DNA of 8,424 nt from Rhodoferax sp. (GCA_029865675.1 JARXAU010000038.1:1-8424), one strand, 5' to 3'. Shown: positions 1 to 5,807, counted from the first letter of the stretch. Program-made: numbers and translations. Notes: generated by a model from the letters alone, not told the origin.

Positions 1-229
1 GGTACGTGAGTTTCAGTTGCGCCTGCGGGTGACGTTTCGCCTGCGCACCCCGGCGGGTGTGGAGCTGATTGCACCCACCGAGATCGCCTTGCAGCGCGAC
101 ATCAGCTTTAACGAAACCGCGGTGTTGGCCAAAGAGGCCGAAGAGGTGCTGCTGTACCGCGACATGCAAACCGACATCGTGCAGCAGCTGGTGCGCCGCC
201 TGGCCGCCGTCAAGTCGCTCGCGCCCTAG
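1..229 (+). CDS. lptE: LPS-assembly lipoprotein LptE, C-terminal part (5' end outside window)
   Basis: LptE is an outer-membrane lipoprotein that plugs the LptD barrel and helps insert lipopolysaccharide into the outer leaflet. Only about the last 75 residues are in the window. The frame is open from base 2 to the TAG at 227-229, so the lipoprotein signal and first half lie upstream. The visible part carries the betaproteobacterial LptE ending: a beta-strand segment (RLRVTFRLRTPAGVELI), then RDISFNETAVLAKEAEEVLLYRDM and a final amphipathic helix (TDIVQQLVRRLAAV). A TTG at 17 could look like a start, but the reading frame and homology continue upstream of it. holA follows 13 bp downstream in the same direction, so the two are probably co-transcribed. 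Assignment is from recalled family sequence and is fairly secure. Confidence 0.9.
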   Translation, partial: VREFQLRLRVTFRLRTPAGVELIAPTEIALQRDISFNETAVLAKEAEEVLLYRDMQTDIVQQLVRRLAAVKSLAP

Positions 230-242
230 GCTACACGCCGCC

Positions 243-1340
243 ATGCAAATTGCCCCCGCGCAGCTGGCCCGGCACCTGGAACGCGGGCTCAAAAGCCTGT
301 ACACCCTGCACGGCGACGAGCCGCTGCTCCAGCTTGAAGCGCTGGACACCTTGCGCGCCCACGCCCGCGCCCAGGGCTTTGGCGAGCGCAGCGCTCACAC
401 CGTGGCCGGAGCACACTTTGACTGGAGCGAGGTGCTGGCCGCCGCAGGCAGCCTGAGCCTGTTTGCCGACAAGCAAATCATCGAAATCCGCATCCCTAGC
501 GGCAAGCCCGGCAAGGAAGGCAGCGCCGCCTTGCAGCAACTGGCCGAACAAGCGCAGGGCAGTGACAGCACGCTGACCGTCGTGCTCTTGCCGCGCCTAG
601 ACAAGGCGACCAAGTCCACCGCCTGGTTTATGGCCTTGGAAAACCATGGCATCAGCGTGCAGGTGGAGCCGGTGGAGCGCGCCGCGCTGCCGCAGTGGAT
701 TGCCCAGCGCCTGGCCGCGCAGGGCCAGCGCGTGGCTGCGGGCGAAGAGGGCCAGCACACCTTGCAATTTTTTGCCGACCGGGTAGAGGGCAACCTGCTC
801 GCTGCGCACCAAGAAATCCAGAAACTGGGCTTGTTGTTCCCACCCAGCGCTGATAACGTCGGGGTCTTGACCCTGGCGCAGGTGGAAAGCGCGGTGCTGA
901 ACGTGGCGCGCTACGACGTGTTCAAGCTGTCCGAAGCCGTGCTGGCCGGTCAGGCCTTGCGGGTACAGCGCATGCTTGACGGCCTGCAAGCCGAGGGCGA
1001 GGCCGAGGTGCTGGTGCATTACACGCTGGCTGAAGACATCCGCGCGCTCAAGCGCGTCAAAGACGCCATGGGCCAGGGCCGCCCGCTGCCCATAGCGCTG
1101 AGCGAAAACCGCATTTGGGGCAACAAAGAGCGCCTGTTCGAGCGCGTGCTGCCACGCCTGAGCGCCGCCGCGCTGGCCGACTTGCTGCAGTCAGCCCAGG
1201 TGGTGGACGGCATTGTCAAAGGCCTCAAGCAGCCCGACTGGCCCGCCAGCGGCTGGCAAGCGCTGCACCGGCTGGCGCAGCACCTGTGCCGTTTGTGCGC
1301 AACGGGCAGCGCTGCGGCCAAGCCCACACCGCGCCACTAG
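243..1340 (+). CDS. holA: DNA polymerase III subunit delta (HolA)
   Basis: HolA is the delta subunit of the clamp-loader complex. It opens the beta sliding clamp and loads it onto primed DNA during replication. The ATG at 243 gives 365 residues, close to the family's usual ~340-350. The frame is open further upstream to about base 69, but that extension lies inside lptE and has an unnatural Cys/Pro/Arg-rich composition, so 243 is preferred. Near the N-terminus LHGDEPLLQLEALDTLR matches the family's conserved start (GDEPLL..E..D.lR). Further in, ADRVEGNLLAAHQEIQKL and, in the C-terminal collar domain, LAEDIRALKRVKDAM are typical delta segments. No obvious Shine-Dalgarno stands at the usual distance, which fits translation coupled to lptE. 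The tail after about residue 350 (CATGSAAAKPTPRH) is low-complexity and probably disordered. Confidence 0.93.
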   Translation: MQIAPAQLARHLERGLKSLYTLHGDEPLLQLEALDTLRAHARAQGFGERSAHTVAGAHFDWSEVLAAAGSLSLFADKQIIEIRIPSGKPGKEGSAALQQLAEQAQGSDSTLTVVLLPRLDKATKSTAWFMALENHGISVQVEPVERAALPQWIAQRLAAQGQRVAAGEEGQHTLQFFADRVEGNLLAAHQEIQKLGLLFPPSADNVGVLTLAQVESAVLNVARYDVFKLSEAVLAGQALRVQRMLDGLQAEGEAEVLVHYTLAEDIRALKRVKDAMGQGRPLPIALSENRIWGNKERLFERVLPRLSAAALADLLQSAQVVDGIVKGLKQPDWPASGWQALHRLAQHLCRLCATGSAAAKPTPRH

Positions 1341-1384
1341 CTTTCATGCGTCAACGGGCGCTGTATCTCATCCATCCCAAACCG

Positions 1385-1420
1385 CTGGAGGCCCGCTCAG
1401 GGGTCGCAGTCTAGTTTTTT
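1385..1420 (+). terminator. possible weak terminator after holA
   Basis: An imperfect hairpin (CTG...CAG outer pairs and CCC/GGG inner pairs around a GCTCA loop, 1385-1409) precedes a run of six T residues at 1415-1420. The stem has several mismatches and the T-run starts five bases after it, so this is only a tentative Rho-independent terminator separating lptE-holA from the pilin operon. Confidence 0.3.
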
Positions 1421-1491
1421 CACAATTAAAATCTTTAAAACATTATTTGTAATTTAATTACGAAATATAAAATATATGTTAAAATAGCGCT
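1421..1491 (+). promoter_or_regulatory. AT-rich promoter region of the minor-pilin operon
   Basis: By count, 12 of these 71 bases are G or C (17%), in a neighbourhood that is otherwise GC-rich. Candidate -10 elements for a sigma-70 type promoter are TATAAA (1466-1471, 17 bp after a poor TTATTT) and TAAAAT (1480-1485, 16 bp after TTACGA at 1458-1463). If TAAAAT is the true -10, transcription would start at or next to the ATG at 1492, giving a leaderless mRNA. That would fit the absence of a Shine-Dalgarno before that ATG. No sigma-54 element (TGGCAC-N5-TTGCA), common for major pilins, was found. Extreme AT content also makes H-NS/MvaT-type silencing possible, but this is inference. Confidence 0.5.
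1446..1464. promoter_or_regulatory. imperfect inverted repeat, possible operator
   Basis: TTTGTAAT-TTA-ATTACGAA is a dyad with 8-base arms and a 3-base centre. The inner GTAAT/ATTAC arms are perfect and one arm position mismatches. It overlaps the region where a -35 element would lie, a normal place for a repressor or activator site. In such AT-rich DNA a dyad of this size can arise by chance, so a regulatory role is only a suggestion. Confidence 0.25.
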
Positions 1492-1965
1492 ATGAGCGGC
1501 TATTTCGTAAAAATTCTTCAATCGGCGCCCCTAGAGCGGGCTGCCCGTTGGCGCGCTTCTGGGGGCTTGACCCTGATCGAACTGATGATCGTGGTGGCGA
1601 TCGTGGCAATCTTGGCCGCCATTGCCTTGCCCTCGTACAAAAGCTATGTGACCAAAAGCCGGGCACAGGCCGCGACCTCGGACCTGGTGGGCATGGCCCT
1701 GGCCATGGAAAACACCTTCCAAAAAACCCTGAGCTACCCGGTGTACAGCGCCTACACCACCATCGCCGGGGGGGCCACCAATTTCACCTCGTGGACGCCC
1801 TCGCAGGCCAGCTACTTCACCTACTCCGTGATCAGCACGAGTTCCACATTTACCGTCCGGGCGGTGGGCACTGGCACCATGAGCAGCAGTTGCGACTTGA
1901 CCCTGACCCATGCCAACGTGCGCAGCGCGCCGTCAAGCGGCGCCTGCGGATTTACGTCTTGGTAA
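1492..1965 (+). CDS. pilE: PilE-like type IV minor pilin
   Basis: This 157-residue protein is a class III-signal prepilin, matured by the inner-membrane prepilin peptidase PilD and added to a type IV pilus. The leader is residues 1-25, ending GG, with cleavage predicted before LTLIELMIVVAIVAILAAIA. Glu5 of the mature protein (E30) is present. The N-terminal hydrophobic helix spans about 31-50, followed by the PilE-type segment SYKSYVTKSRAQAATSDL. C134 and C152 should form the D-region disulphide; the ending CDLTLTHANVRS...CGFTSW matches PilE-like minor pilins of Burkholderiales. ATG at 1492 is the only usable start: a stop (TAA, 1480) lies just upstream and no ATG/GTG/TTG occurs before the cleavage site. 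The leader is therefore truly long (canonical type IVa leaders are about 5-10 residues). There is no Shine-Dalgarno. It is the first gene of the five-gene operon. Confidence 0.9.
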   Translation: MSGYFVKILQSAPLERAARWRASGGLTLIELMIVVAIVAILAAIALPSYKSYVTKSRAQAATSDLVGMALAMENTFQKTLSYPVYSAYTTIAGGATNFTSWTPSQASYFTYSVISTSSTFTVRAVGTGTMSSSCDLTLTHANVRSAPSSGACGFTSW

Positions 1966-1976
1966 GGCCCCAGGCG

Positions 1977-2474
1977 ATGAGGTCCCGGAGCCTGCAACAG
2001 GCATACACCCTGGTTGAATTGATGATTACGCTGACCATCATGTCGTTTTTGCTGCTGGCGTGTGCACCGTTTCTGACAGACTGGATCTACAGCAGCCAAG
2101 TGAAAGACGCGCAAAGCAAGCTGCTTGCGGGCTACGGGCTGGCCAAGGCCTTGGCGCTGCGCAACCCCAACGCAGCGCAAAGCAACCAAGCCGCCGCAGG
2201 CATCAAGGTTGTCATCGGCGCGAGCTTGAGCACCGTCTATGTGTGCAAAGGCGACCCCAGCCTCGCCGACTGTGCCAGCAGCGGCTCCAACAAGCTGTGG
2301 TCGGCAGACTTTCCGTCGGCGGTTGCGCTCACTCTGGGCGGCTCCAGCGTGACGGCCAGCAGCAGTGCCACCGTGGGCCTGAACAACCGGGGCGTGCCGA
2401 CCACGGGCACGGTACCGAGCTACACCTTGGTGAGAGGAGTGTCTGCCAATGACGCCACTGGTTCCTTGCTCTGA
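1977..2474 (+). CDS. FimT/FimU-like (GspH family) minor pilin
   Basis: A 165-residue pseudopilin in the first position of the FimU-PilV-PilW-PilX order, where FimT/FimU/GspH proteins connect the tip complex to the pilus shaft. The ATG at 1977 follows the previous stop by 11 bp and has TAAGG overlapping that stop, suggesting coupled translation. The leader is nine residues (MRSRSLQQA), then YTLVELMITLTIMSFLLLA: Glu5 (E14) is present, but the residue before the cut is Ala rather than the usual Gly. The membrane helix is about 16-34. The C-terminal half has the GspH/FimT feel (LWSADFPSAVALTL and VGLNNRGVP), and C90 and C99 can pair. Family assignment rests on N-terminal pattern, size and gene order rather than a strong C-terminal match. 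The frame runs upstream into pilE, but that extension lacks pilin features. Confidence 0.72.
   Translation: MRSRSLQQAYTLVELMITLTIMSFLLLACAPFLTDWIYSSQVKDAQSKLLAGYGLAKALALRNPNAAQSNQAAAGIKVVIGASLSTVYVCKGDPSLADCASSGSNKLWSADFPSAVALTLGGSSVTASSSATVGLNNRGVPTTGTVPSYTLVRGVSANDATGSLL
2433..2439 (+). promoter_or_regulatory. Shine-Dalgarno fixing the PilV-like start
   Basis: AGAGGAG lies inside the 3' end of the FimT-like gene, nine bases before the ATG at 2449. It supports that ATG over the in-frame ATG at 2482, so the coding regions overlap by 26 bp and the leader peptide is unusually long. Confidence 0.7.
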
Positions 2475-2985
2475 ACGTGCCATGGGCCTGCTCCGTCACA
2501 AAGGGGTGGCGCTGCTGGGCCAACGCCAACGCCACCGCCAACGCCAACGCCAACGCGGCAGCATGCTGCTCGAAGCATCCGTGGGCATGGTGCTCAGTGC
2601 GGCGCTGGGTTTGGGCATGGCCTACAGCGCGGCGCGTGCGCTTTCTGCGCAGCGCTACCACAGCACACAAACCATGGCCGTGCTCGCCATGCGCGGCATG
2701 CTGGCCATGCCCGCCGACCTGGCCGCCTGGTGCACCAGCGGCGCGGGCAGCTTCGAGTTGCGCCTGAACAATGTCAACAGCGCGGGCGGCACGGCCGGGG
2801 CGGTTGCGAGCACCCAGAGCGTGCCCTATACACTGGCTTGCAGCACGGTTACGCCCACCCTCACTGGCGCGGGCCAGGCCGCAGCCACCAGCTTGCAAGT
2901 CCCCGCCACTCTGGCCACTACGGACGATGGTTCCACCGCCAGCGCGCTTTTCGGTGGCAATGGCGTGGTCTCTTTTGGCCGATAG
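2449..2985 (+). CDS. pilV: PilV-like (GspI family) minor pilin with long Arg-rich leader
   Basis: A 178-residue prepilin in the PilV/GspI position of the tip-complex cluster. Cleavage is predicted after G37, releasing SMLLEASVGMVLSAALGLGM; the GSMLLEA motif is typical of PilV-like proteins and Glu5 (E42) is present. The membrane helix is about 43-62. C95 and C131 may form a disulphide in the periplasmic domain. The start at 2449 is chosen for its good ribosome site, giving a 37-residue leader; the alternative ATG at 2482 would still leave 26 residues. Directly before the cleavage Gly is a tract of alternating Gln/Arg (residues 25-36, with one His), encoded by a tandem hexanucleotide repeat. 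This is a strongly basic leader, far longer than usual. The globular part is Ala/Ser/Thr/Gly-rich, so identity beyond the N-terminus rests on order and size. Confidence 0.75.
   Translation: MTPLVPCSERAMGLLRHKGVALLGQRQRHRQRQRQRGSMLLEASVGMVLSAALGLGMAYSAARALSAQRYHSTQTMAVLAMRGMLAMPADLAAWCTSGAGSFELRLNNVNSAGGTAGAVASTQSVPYTLACSTVTPTLTGAGQAAATSLQVPATLATTDDGSTASALFGGNGVVSFGR
2521..2556 (+). repeat. tandem hexanucleotide repeat (CAACGC x6) inside the PilV-like leader
   Basis: Six consecutive copies of CAACGC are present, the third being CACCGC. In frame they encode Gln-Arg units (one His-Arg) at residues 25-36, ending directly before the prepilin cleavage Gly. Because the unit is six bases, copy-number change would lengthen or shorten the leader without shifting the frame. 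Confidence 0.9.
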
Positions 2986-3003
2986 CGGGGGCGCAGCGTG
3001 GTG

Positions 3004-3681
3004 ATGCGTCCCAGCAGAAGCCGCCAAGGCGGTGAATCCCTGATCAGCCTCATGGTGGGCTTGCTGGTGTCTATGGTGGTGGCGCTTGCCATGCTGTCGA
3101 TGTACAAGGTGAGTGCCCGCTATGGGGGCCAAGCCGGGCAAGACGCTGCGGCCGACGCGCAACTCACCGCCGCTTTGCTGCGCACGGGTCTGGCAGTGCA
3201 AGACGCGGGCTATGGCATTGCCTCGGCCAGTCTGGGCACGCAGCTGGTGGTGCTCTCGGGTGCGGCACTCACCGGCAGGACGCTCAGTGGAAGTACGGTG
3301 GCCACCGGCTCCAGCGGCAACGCGGTGCTGTGGGCCATGAACACCACGGGCACCGCGCAATGCGCCGGTTTGCTGTTTAAAGCGACCAATGGCGGCGGTG
3401 GAGGTTTGTTTTTTCTGGGTCCCGTGGCCTGCAGCGCGGGCAGCGTCAGCGGTTGGAGCGGCCTGAGCTGGACCTCCACCCGCTGGGCCGACCGTCCGGC
3501 CAACCAGGCCAGTAACGCTTACGACCAGACCGCCATCCGCTTCAGCGTGGCCAGCACCGCTTGCAAACCCTTTGGTGTGACCGCCAGCAGTGGCAATGTG
3601 GTGTGGACCCTGTCCAGCACCAACCGCAGCGGCGCACCGCTGACCGAGCAGCAGTGCTTGTTCAACTTCAAGGCACCATGA
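3004..3681 (+). CDS. pilW: PilW-like (GspJ family) minor pilin lacking Glu5
   Basis: A 225-residue prepilin in the PilW/GspJ position. Three in-frame starts stand in a row (GTG 2998, GTG 3001, ATG 3004); ATG is chosen, although the nearby G-rich stretch 2986-2993 does not settle it. The leader is ten residues ending Q-G-G, then ESLISLMVGLLVSMVVALAM, with the membrane helix about 14-36. The PilW hallmarks SLxxLMVGLL and, after the helix, VQDAGYG (family: AGY.G) are present. Mature position 5, nearly always Glu in pilins, is Ser (S15), and a Glu sits at mature position 1 instead. Four cysteines in the soluble domain (in QCAG, ACSA, ACKP, QCLF) could form two disulphides. It begins 18 bp after the PilV-like stop and overlaps the next gene by 4 bp (ATGA). 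Confidence 0.78.
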   Translation: MRPSRSRQGGESLISLMVGLLVSMVVALAMLSMYKVSARYGGQAGQDAAADAQLTAALLRTGLAVQDAGYGIASASLGTQLVVLSGAALTGRTLSGSTVATGSSGNAVLWAMNTTGTAQCAGLLFKATNGGGGGLFFLGPVACSAGSVSGWSGLSWTSTRWADRPANQASNAYDQTAIRFSVASTACKPFGVTASSGNVVWTLSSTNRSGAPLTEQQCLFNFKAP

Positions 3682-5726
3682 CACTCTACCTCCCACCCGG
3701 TATGCAGCGCCCGCGCCAGCGCGGCGTGGCCACCGTGCTCATGGCGCTGCTGGTGGGCATGGCGGTAGTGGCCAGCACCTTTGCGGTCATGCAGTACGTG
3801 CGCACCAGCCAAGACCAAAGCCTGACGGTGCACGCCCAAACCCAGGCGCAGATGAATGCCTGGACCGCCGCAGAGCTGGTGCGCCAGTACCTTGCAGGAC
3901 TGACCAGCACGCAGCGCGCCACGCTGCTGGCCAGCGTGCAGGCAGGCTCAGCGACGGGCACGGCGCTGACCTTTTCTACCGGCGCAGACACCATGGGCGC
4001 GCGCTTTATGAACACCTCTACGGCCAGCGACTTTGTGGCCCAGGTGACCGGCACCACGGCGGCCACGTCGGCCAAAGCCAAGTCCACTGCCACGCTGGAA
4101 CTGCACTACACCGTCAGCGGCGGCACGAGCGGCCTGAGCACCCTGAGCACCGTATTCAAGTCTGGCATGAACACCAAGCTCGAAGGCAGCATCACCATTA
4201 ACAAAGACGCGTCTGCGCAGAGCGTGATGAACATCGCAGGCGACCTGAGCACGGGGGGCAATAGCATCACCGGCGCTGACATCATCAACGCCACCGGCAC
4301 CATCAACATCGGCAGCGGATCGAGCTACCAAATACTCAACTCCAACTGCGACGTGGTCATTAGCGGCGGCGTGCAGGTGGTCACCATCAACGCCCGGCGC
4401 CATGTGTGTGGCGGCGGGGGCACCAAGGTCAGTGGCGTGGCCACGGCCAACGGCTCTATCAATATGGCCACCACCGGCAACGGCACCTTGGCGGCCCTGG
4501 GCGACACGGCATTTACCAACAGTTGCAGCGCCACCGGCTCTACCGGCGGGGGTGCTAGCAACGTGGCAGCCACTTGCGCCGAGCCACTGGGCGCGGGCGT
4601 GGACCTGTTCACGGGTAATAACAACGGCGAGGCAACTAGCGTGCGCAGCAAAGGCAATGTGTACATGGGCAGCGGCACCATCGGCAGCTTGGTTGCGGGC
4701 AACAACCTGGTGCTCAAGGGAAGTGGCGCCAACATCAGCGGCACGGTGGGTGGCAGCATTGTGGGCAACGGCTTTGGCTATAACGGCACGGTCACCACCG
4801 GCGGGCCCAGCCCCACCATCACGGCCGTGGCGGCGGTGTCCATCACGCCGGACAACCAATTCAACGCCACCGACTACCGCAGTTATGCCAACTACGCCTT
4901 TTATGTGAGCGCTGGTAATTTGTTGGTGGACGTGAAAAACGTGAACAGCGTCACCGACGGCACCTACTTGCTGGGCAACGCCAACGGCAACGCCCGCTAC
5001 GACTACCTGTGCGCCACCAGCAACAGCACCTGCAACCAAAACAACGCCACCATGAACCTGTGCCTGTCGTCCCAGTGCATCCGCTACGACGCGTCCAACC
5101 AGCGCTGGTATGTGGGCAACGACATGAACGCGATCCGCCCCGGCGTGGCCTGGTTCAGTGGCGACCTGGACGCGGGCAACGGCACCTACTACAACACCTT
5201 TATTGCCACCGGCAACATTGCCACCAGTGGCAGCCACGTCACCTACGCGCCCAGCTACGCCGGCTATTCCGGCGCCGTGGACGGCACCACCTATGCCCCC
5301 AGCGGCGTGTGCACCACGGCCGCTGGCGCCACCATCGCCTACTACCCGAGCAACTTTTGCAACACCGCCAGCGCCAGCTACGACGCCACTGCCGCCGCCG
5401 GTCTGGGTAGCTACGCCTACATGGCCGGCAGCTTTAGCGGCAGCACCTACCAGGCCAGCAGCTATGTGGGGGGCAACATCGTGTTGGCCTCCTCGACCAA
5501 TGCCTTTGGCTATGTGCTTGCGGGTAACGCGTTTACCAGCGCGGGTAGTTCCACCATCCGGGGCTATATCAGCGCCCAGGGCCTGGGCGTGAGCAACTCG
5601 GCCCAAACCACCAAGTACAGCAGCCTGGGCGCCAGCACCACGATCAACGCCCAATCTCTGCCCAGCACCCTGACCAACAACAACGGCAAAAGCACGGTCA
5701 CCATCGCCTACGCGCGCTACCTGTAG
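3678..5726 (+). CDS. pilX: giant PilX-like (GspK-position) pilin with beta-solenoid-like extension
   Basis: This 682-residue protein occupies the PilX position but is roughly three to four times the usual PilX length (about 150-200). The ATG overlaps the PilW-like stop by 4 bp. The leader is 16 residues (ending RPRQRG), then VATVLMALLVGMAVVASTFA (helix about 17-40), and a helical PilX-style stretch with AAELVRQYL. Mature position 5 is Leu (L21); lack of Glu5 is also known for GspK. Residues about 60-170 may be a pilin-like globular part. From about 175 on the sequence is rich in Gly, Ser, Thr, Asn and Ala with alternating hydrophobics. Zones near 175-300, 322-370 and 582-640 (e.g. TIGSLVAGNNLVLKGSG, SGTVGGSIVG) look like short imperfect beta-helix turns, resembling bactofilin or adhesin solenoids. 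Ten cysteines fall into five close pairs (224/244, 283/300, 445/452, 462/467, 545/561). Predicted role: pilus-tip pilin carrying an adhesin or receptor domain; this is inference. Confidence 0.82.
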   Translation: MTLYLPPGMQRPRQRGVATVLMALLVGMAVVASTFAVMQYVRTSQDQSLTVHAQTQAQMNAWTAAELVRQYLAGLTSTQRATLLASVQAGSATGTALTFSTGADTMGARFMNTSTASDFVAQVTGTTAATSAKAKSTATLELHYTVSGGTSGLSTLSTVFKSGMNTKLEGSITINKDASAQSVMNIAGDLSTGGNSITGADIINATGTINIGSGSSYQILNSNCDVVISGGVQVVTINARRHVCGGGGTKVSGVATANGSINMATTGNGTLAALGDTAFTNSCSATGSTGGGASNVAATCAEPLGAGVDLFTGNNNGEATSVRSKGNVYMGSGTIGSLVAGNNLVLKGSGANISGTVGGSIVGNGFGYNGTVTTGGPSPTITAVAAVSITPDNQFNATDYRSYANYAFYVSAGNLLVDVKNVNSVTDGTYLLGNANGNARYDYLCATSNSTCNQNNATMNLCLSSQCIRYDASNQRWYVGNDMNAIRPGVAWFSGDLDAGNGTYYNTFIATGNIATSGSHVTYAPSYAGYSGAVDGTTYAPSGVCTTAAGATIAYYPSNFCNTASASYDATAAAGLGSYAYMAGSFSGSTYQASSYVGGNIVLASSTNAFGYVLAGNAFTSAGSSTIRGYISAQGLGVSNSAQTTKYSSLGASTTINAQSLPSTLTNNNGKSTVTIAYARYL

Positions 5727-5746
5727 GGCGGGCACAATAGCTGCTG

Positions 5747-5790
5747 ACTTTCATGAGGGTGCGCAGCACCCCCATCATGAAAGTTCTTTT
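5747..5790 (+). terminator. Rho-independent terminator after the pilin operon
   Basis: ACTTTCATGA (5747-5756) pairs perfectly with TCATGAAAGT (5775-5784). Inside it GGGTGC (5757-5762) pairs with GCACCC (5766-5771) around a GCA loop, with a 3-base bulge (5772-5774). The tail TCTTTT (5785-5790) follows. The 16 paired positions and T-rich tail on the + strand fit termination of the pilin operon 21 bp after its last stop, insulating proA. No T-run follows on the other strand. Confidence 0.7.
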
Positions 5791-5807
5791 ACGCTACCCA
5801 GCCTCTG

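Noticed and set aside
69..242. N-terminal extension of holA inside lptE
   Set aside because: The extension is Cys/Pro/Arg-rich, overlaps lptE in another frame and has no HolA similarity; the ATG at 243 begins at the family's usual N-terminus.
1341..1491. Sigma-54 promoter for the pilin operon
   Set aside because: Type IV pilin genes often use sigma-54, but no TGGCAC-N5-TTGCA pattern could be found here.
1548..1976. N-terminal extension of the FimT-like gene through pilE
   Set aside because: Gives an unnatural leader; the ATG at 1977 starts a standard basic prepilin leader right after the pilE stop.
3561..3677. N-terminal extension of the giant pilin into the PilW-like gene
   Set aside because: The ATG at 3678 forms an ATGA overlap with the previous stop and gives a normal prepilin leader; the extension has no pilin features.
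2329..3696. Long open frame (455 codons) on the minus strand opposite the PilV- and PilW-like genes
   Set aside because: Low-complexity Gly/His/Arg/Ala-rich product without a family pattern, while the plus strand encodes clear prepilins in proper operon spacing.
3948..5735. Long open frame (595 codons) on the minus strand opposite the giant pilin
   Set aside because: Its His/Gly/Ala/Val-rich composition mirrors the codon pattern of the plus-strand gene, it has no signal or recognisable motif, and long antisense frames are common opposite GC-rich genes.
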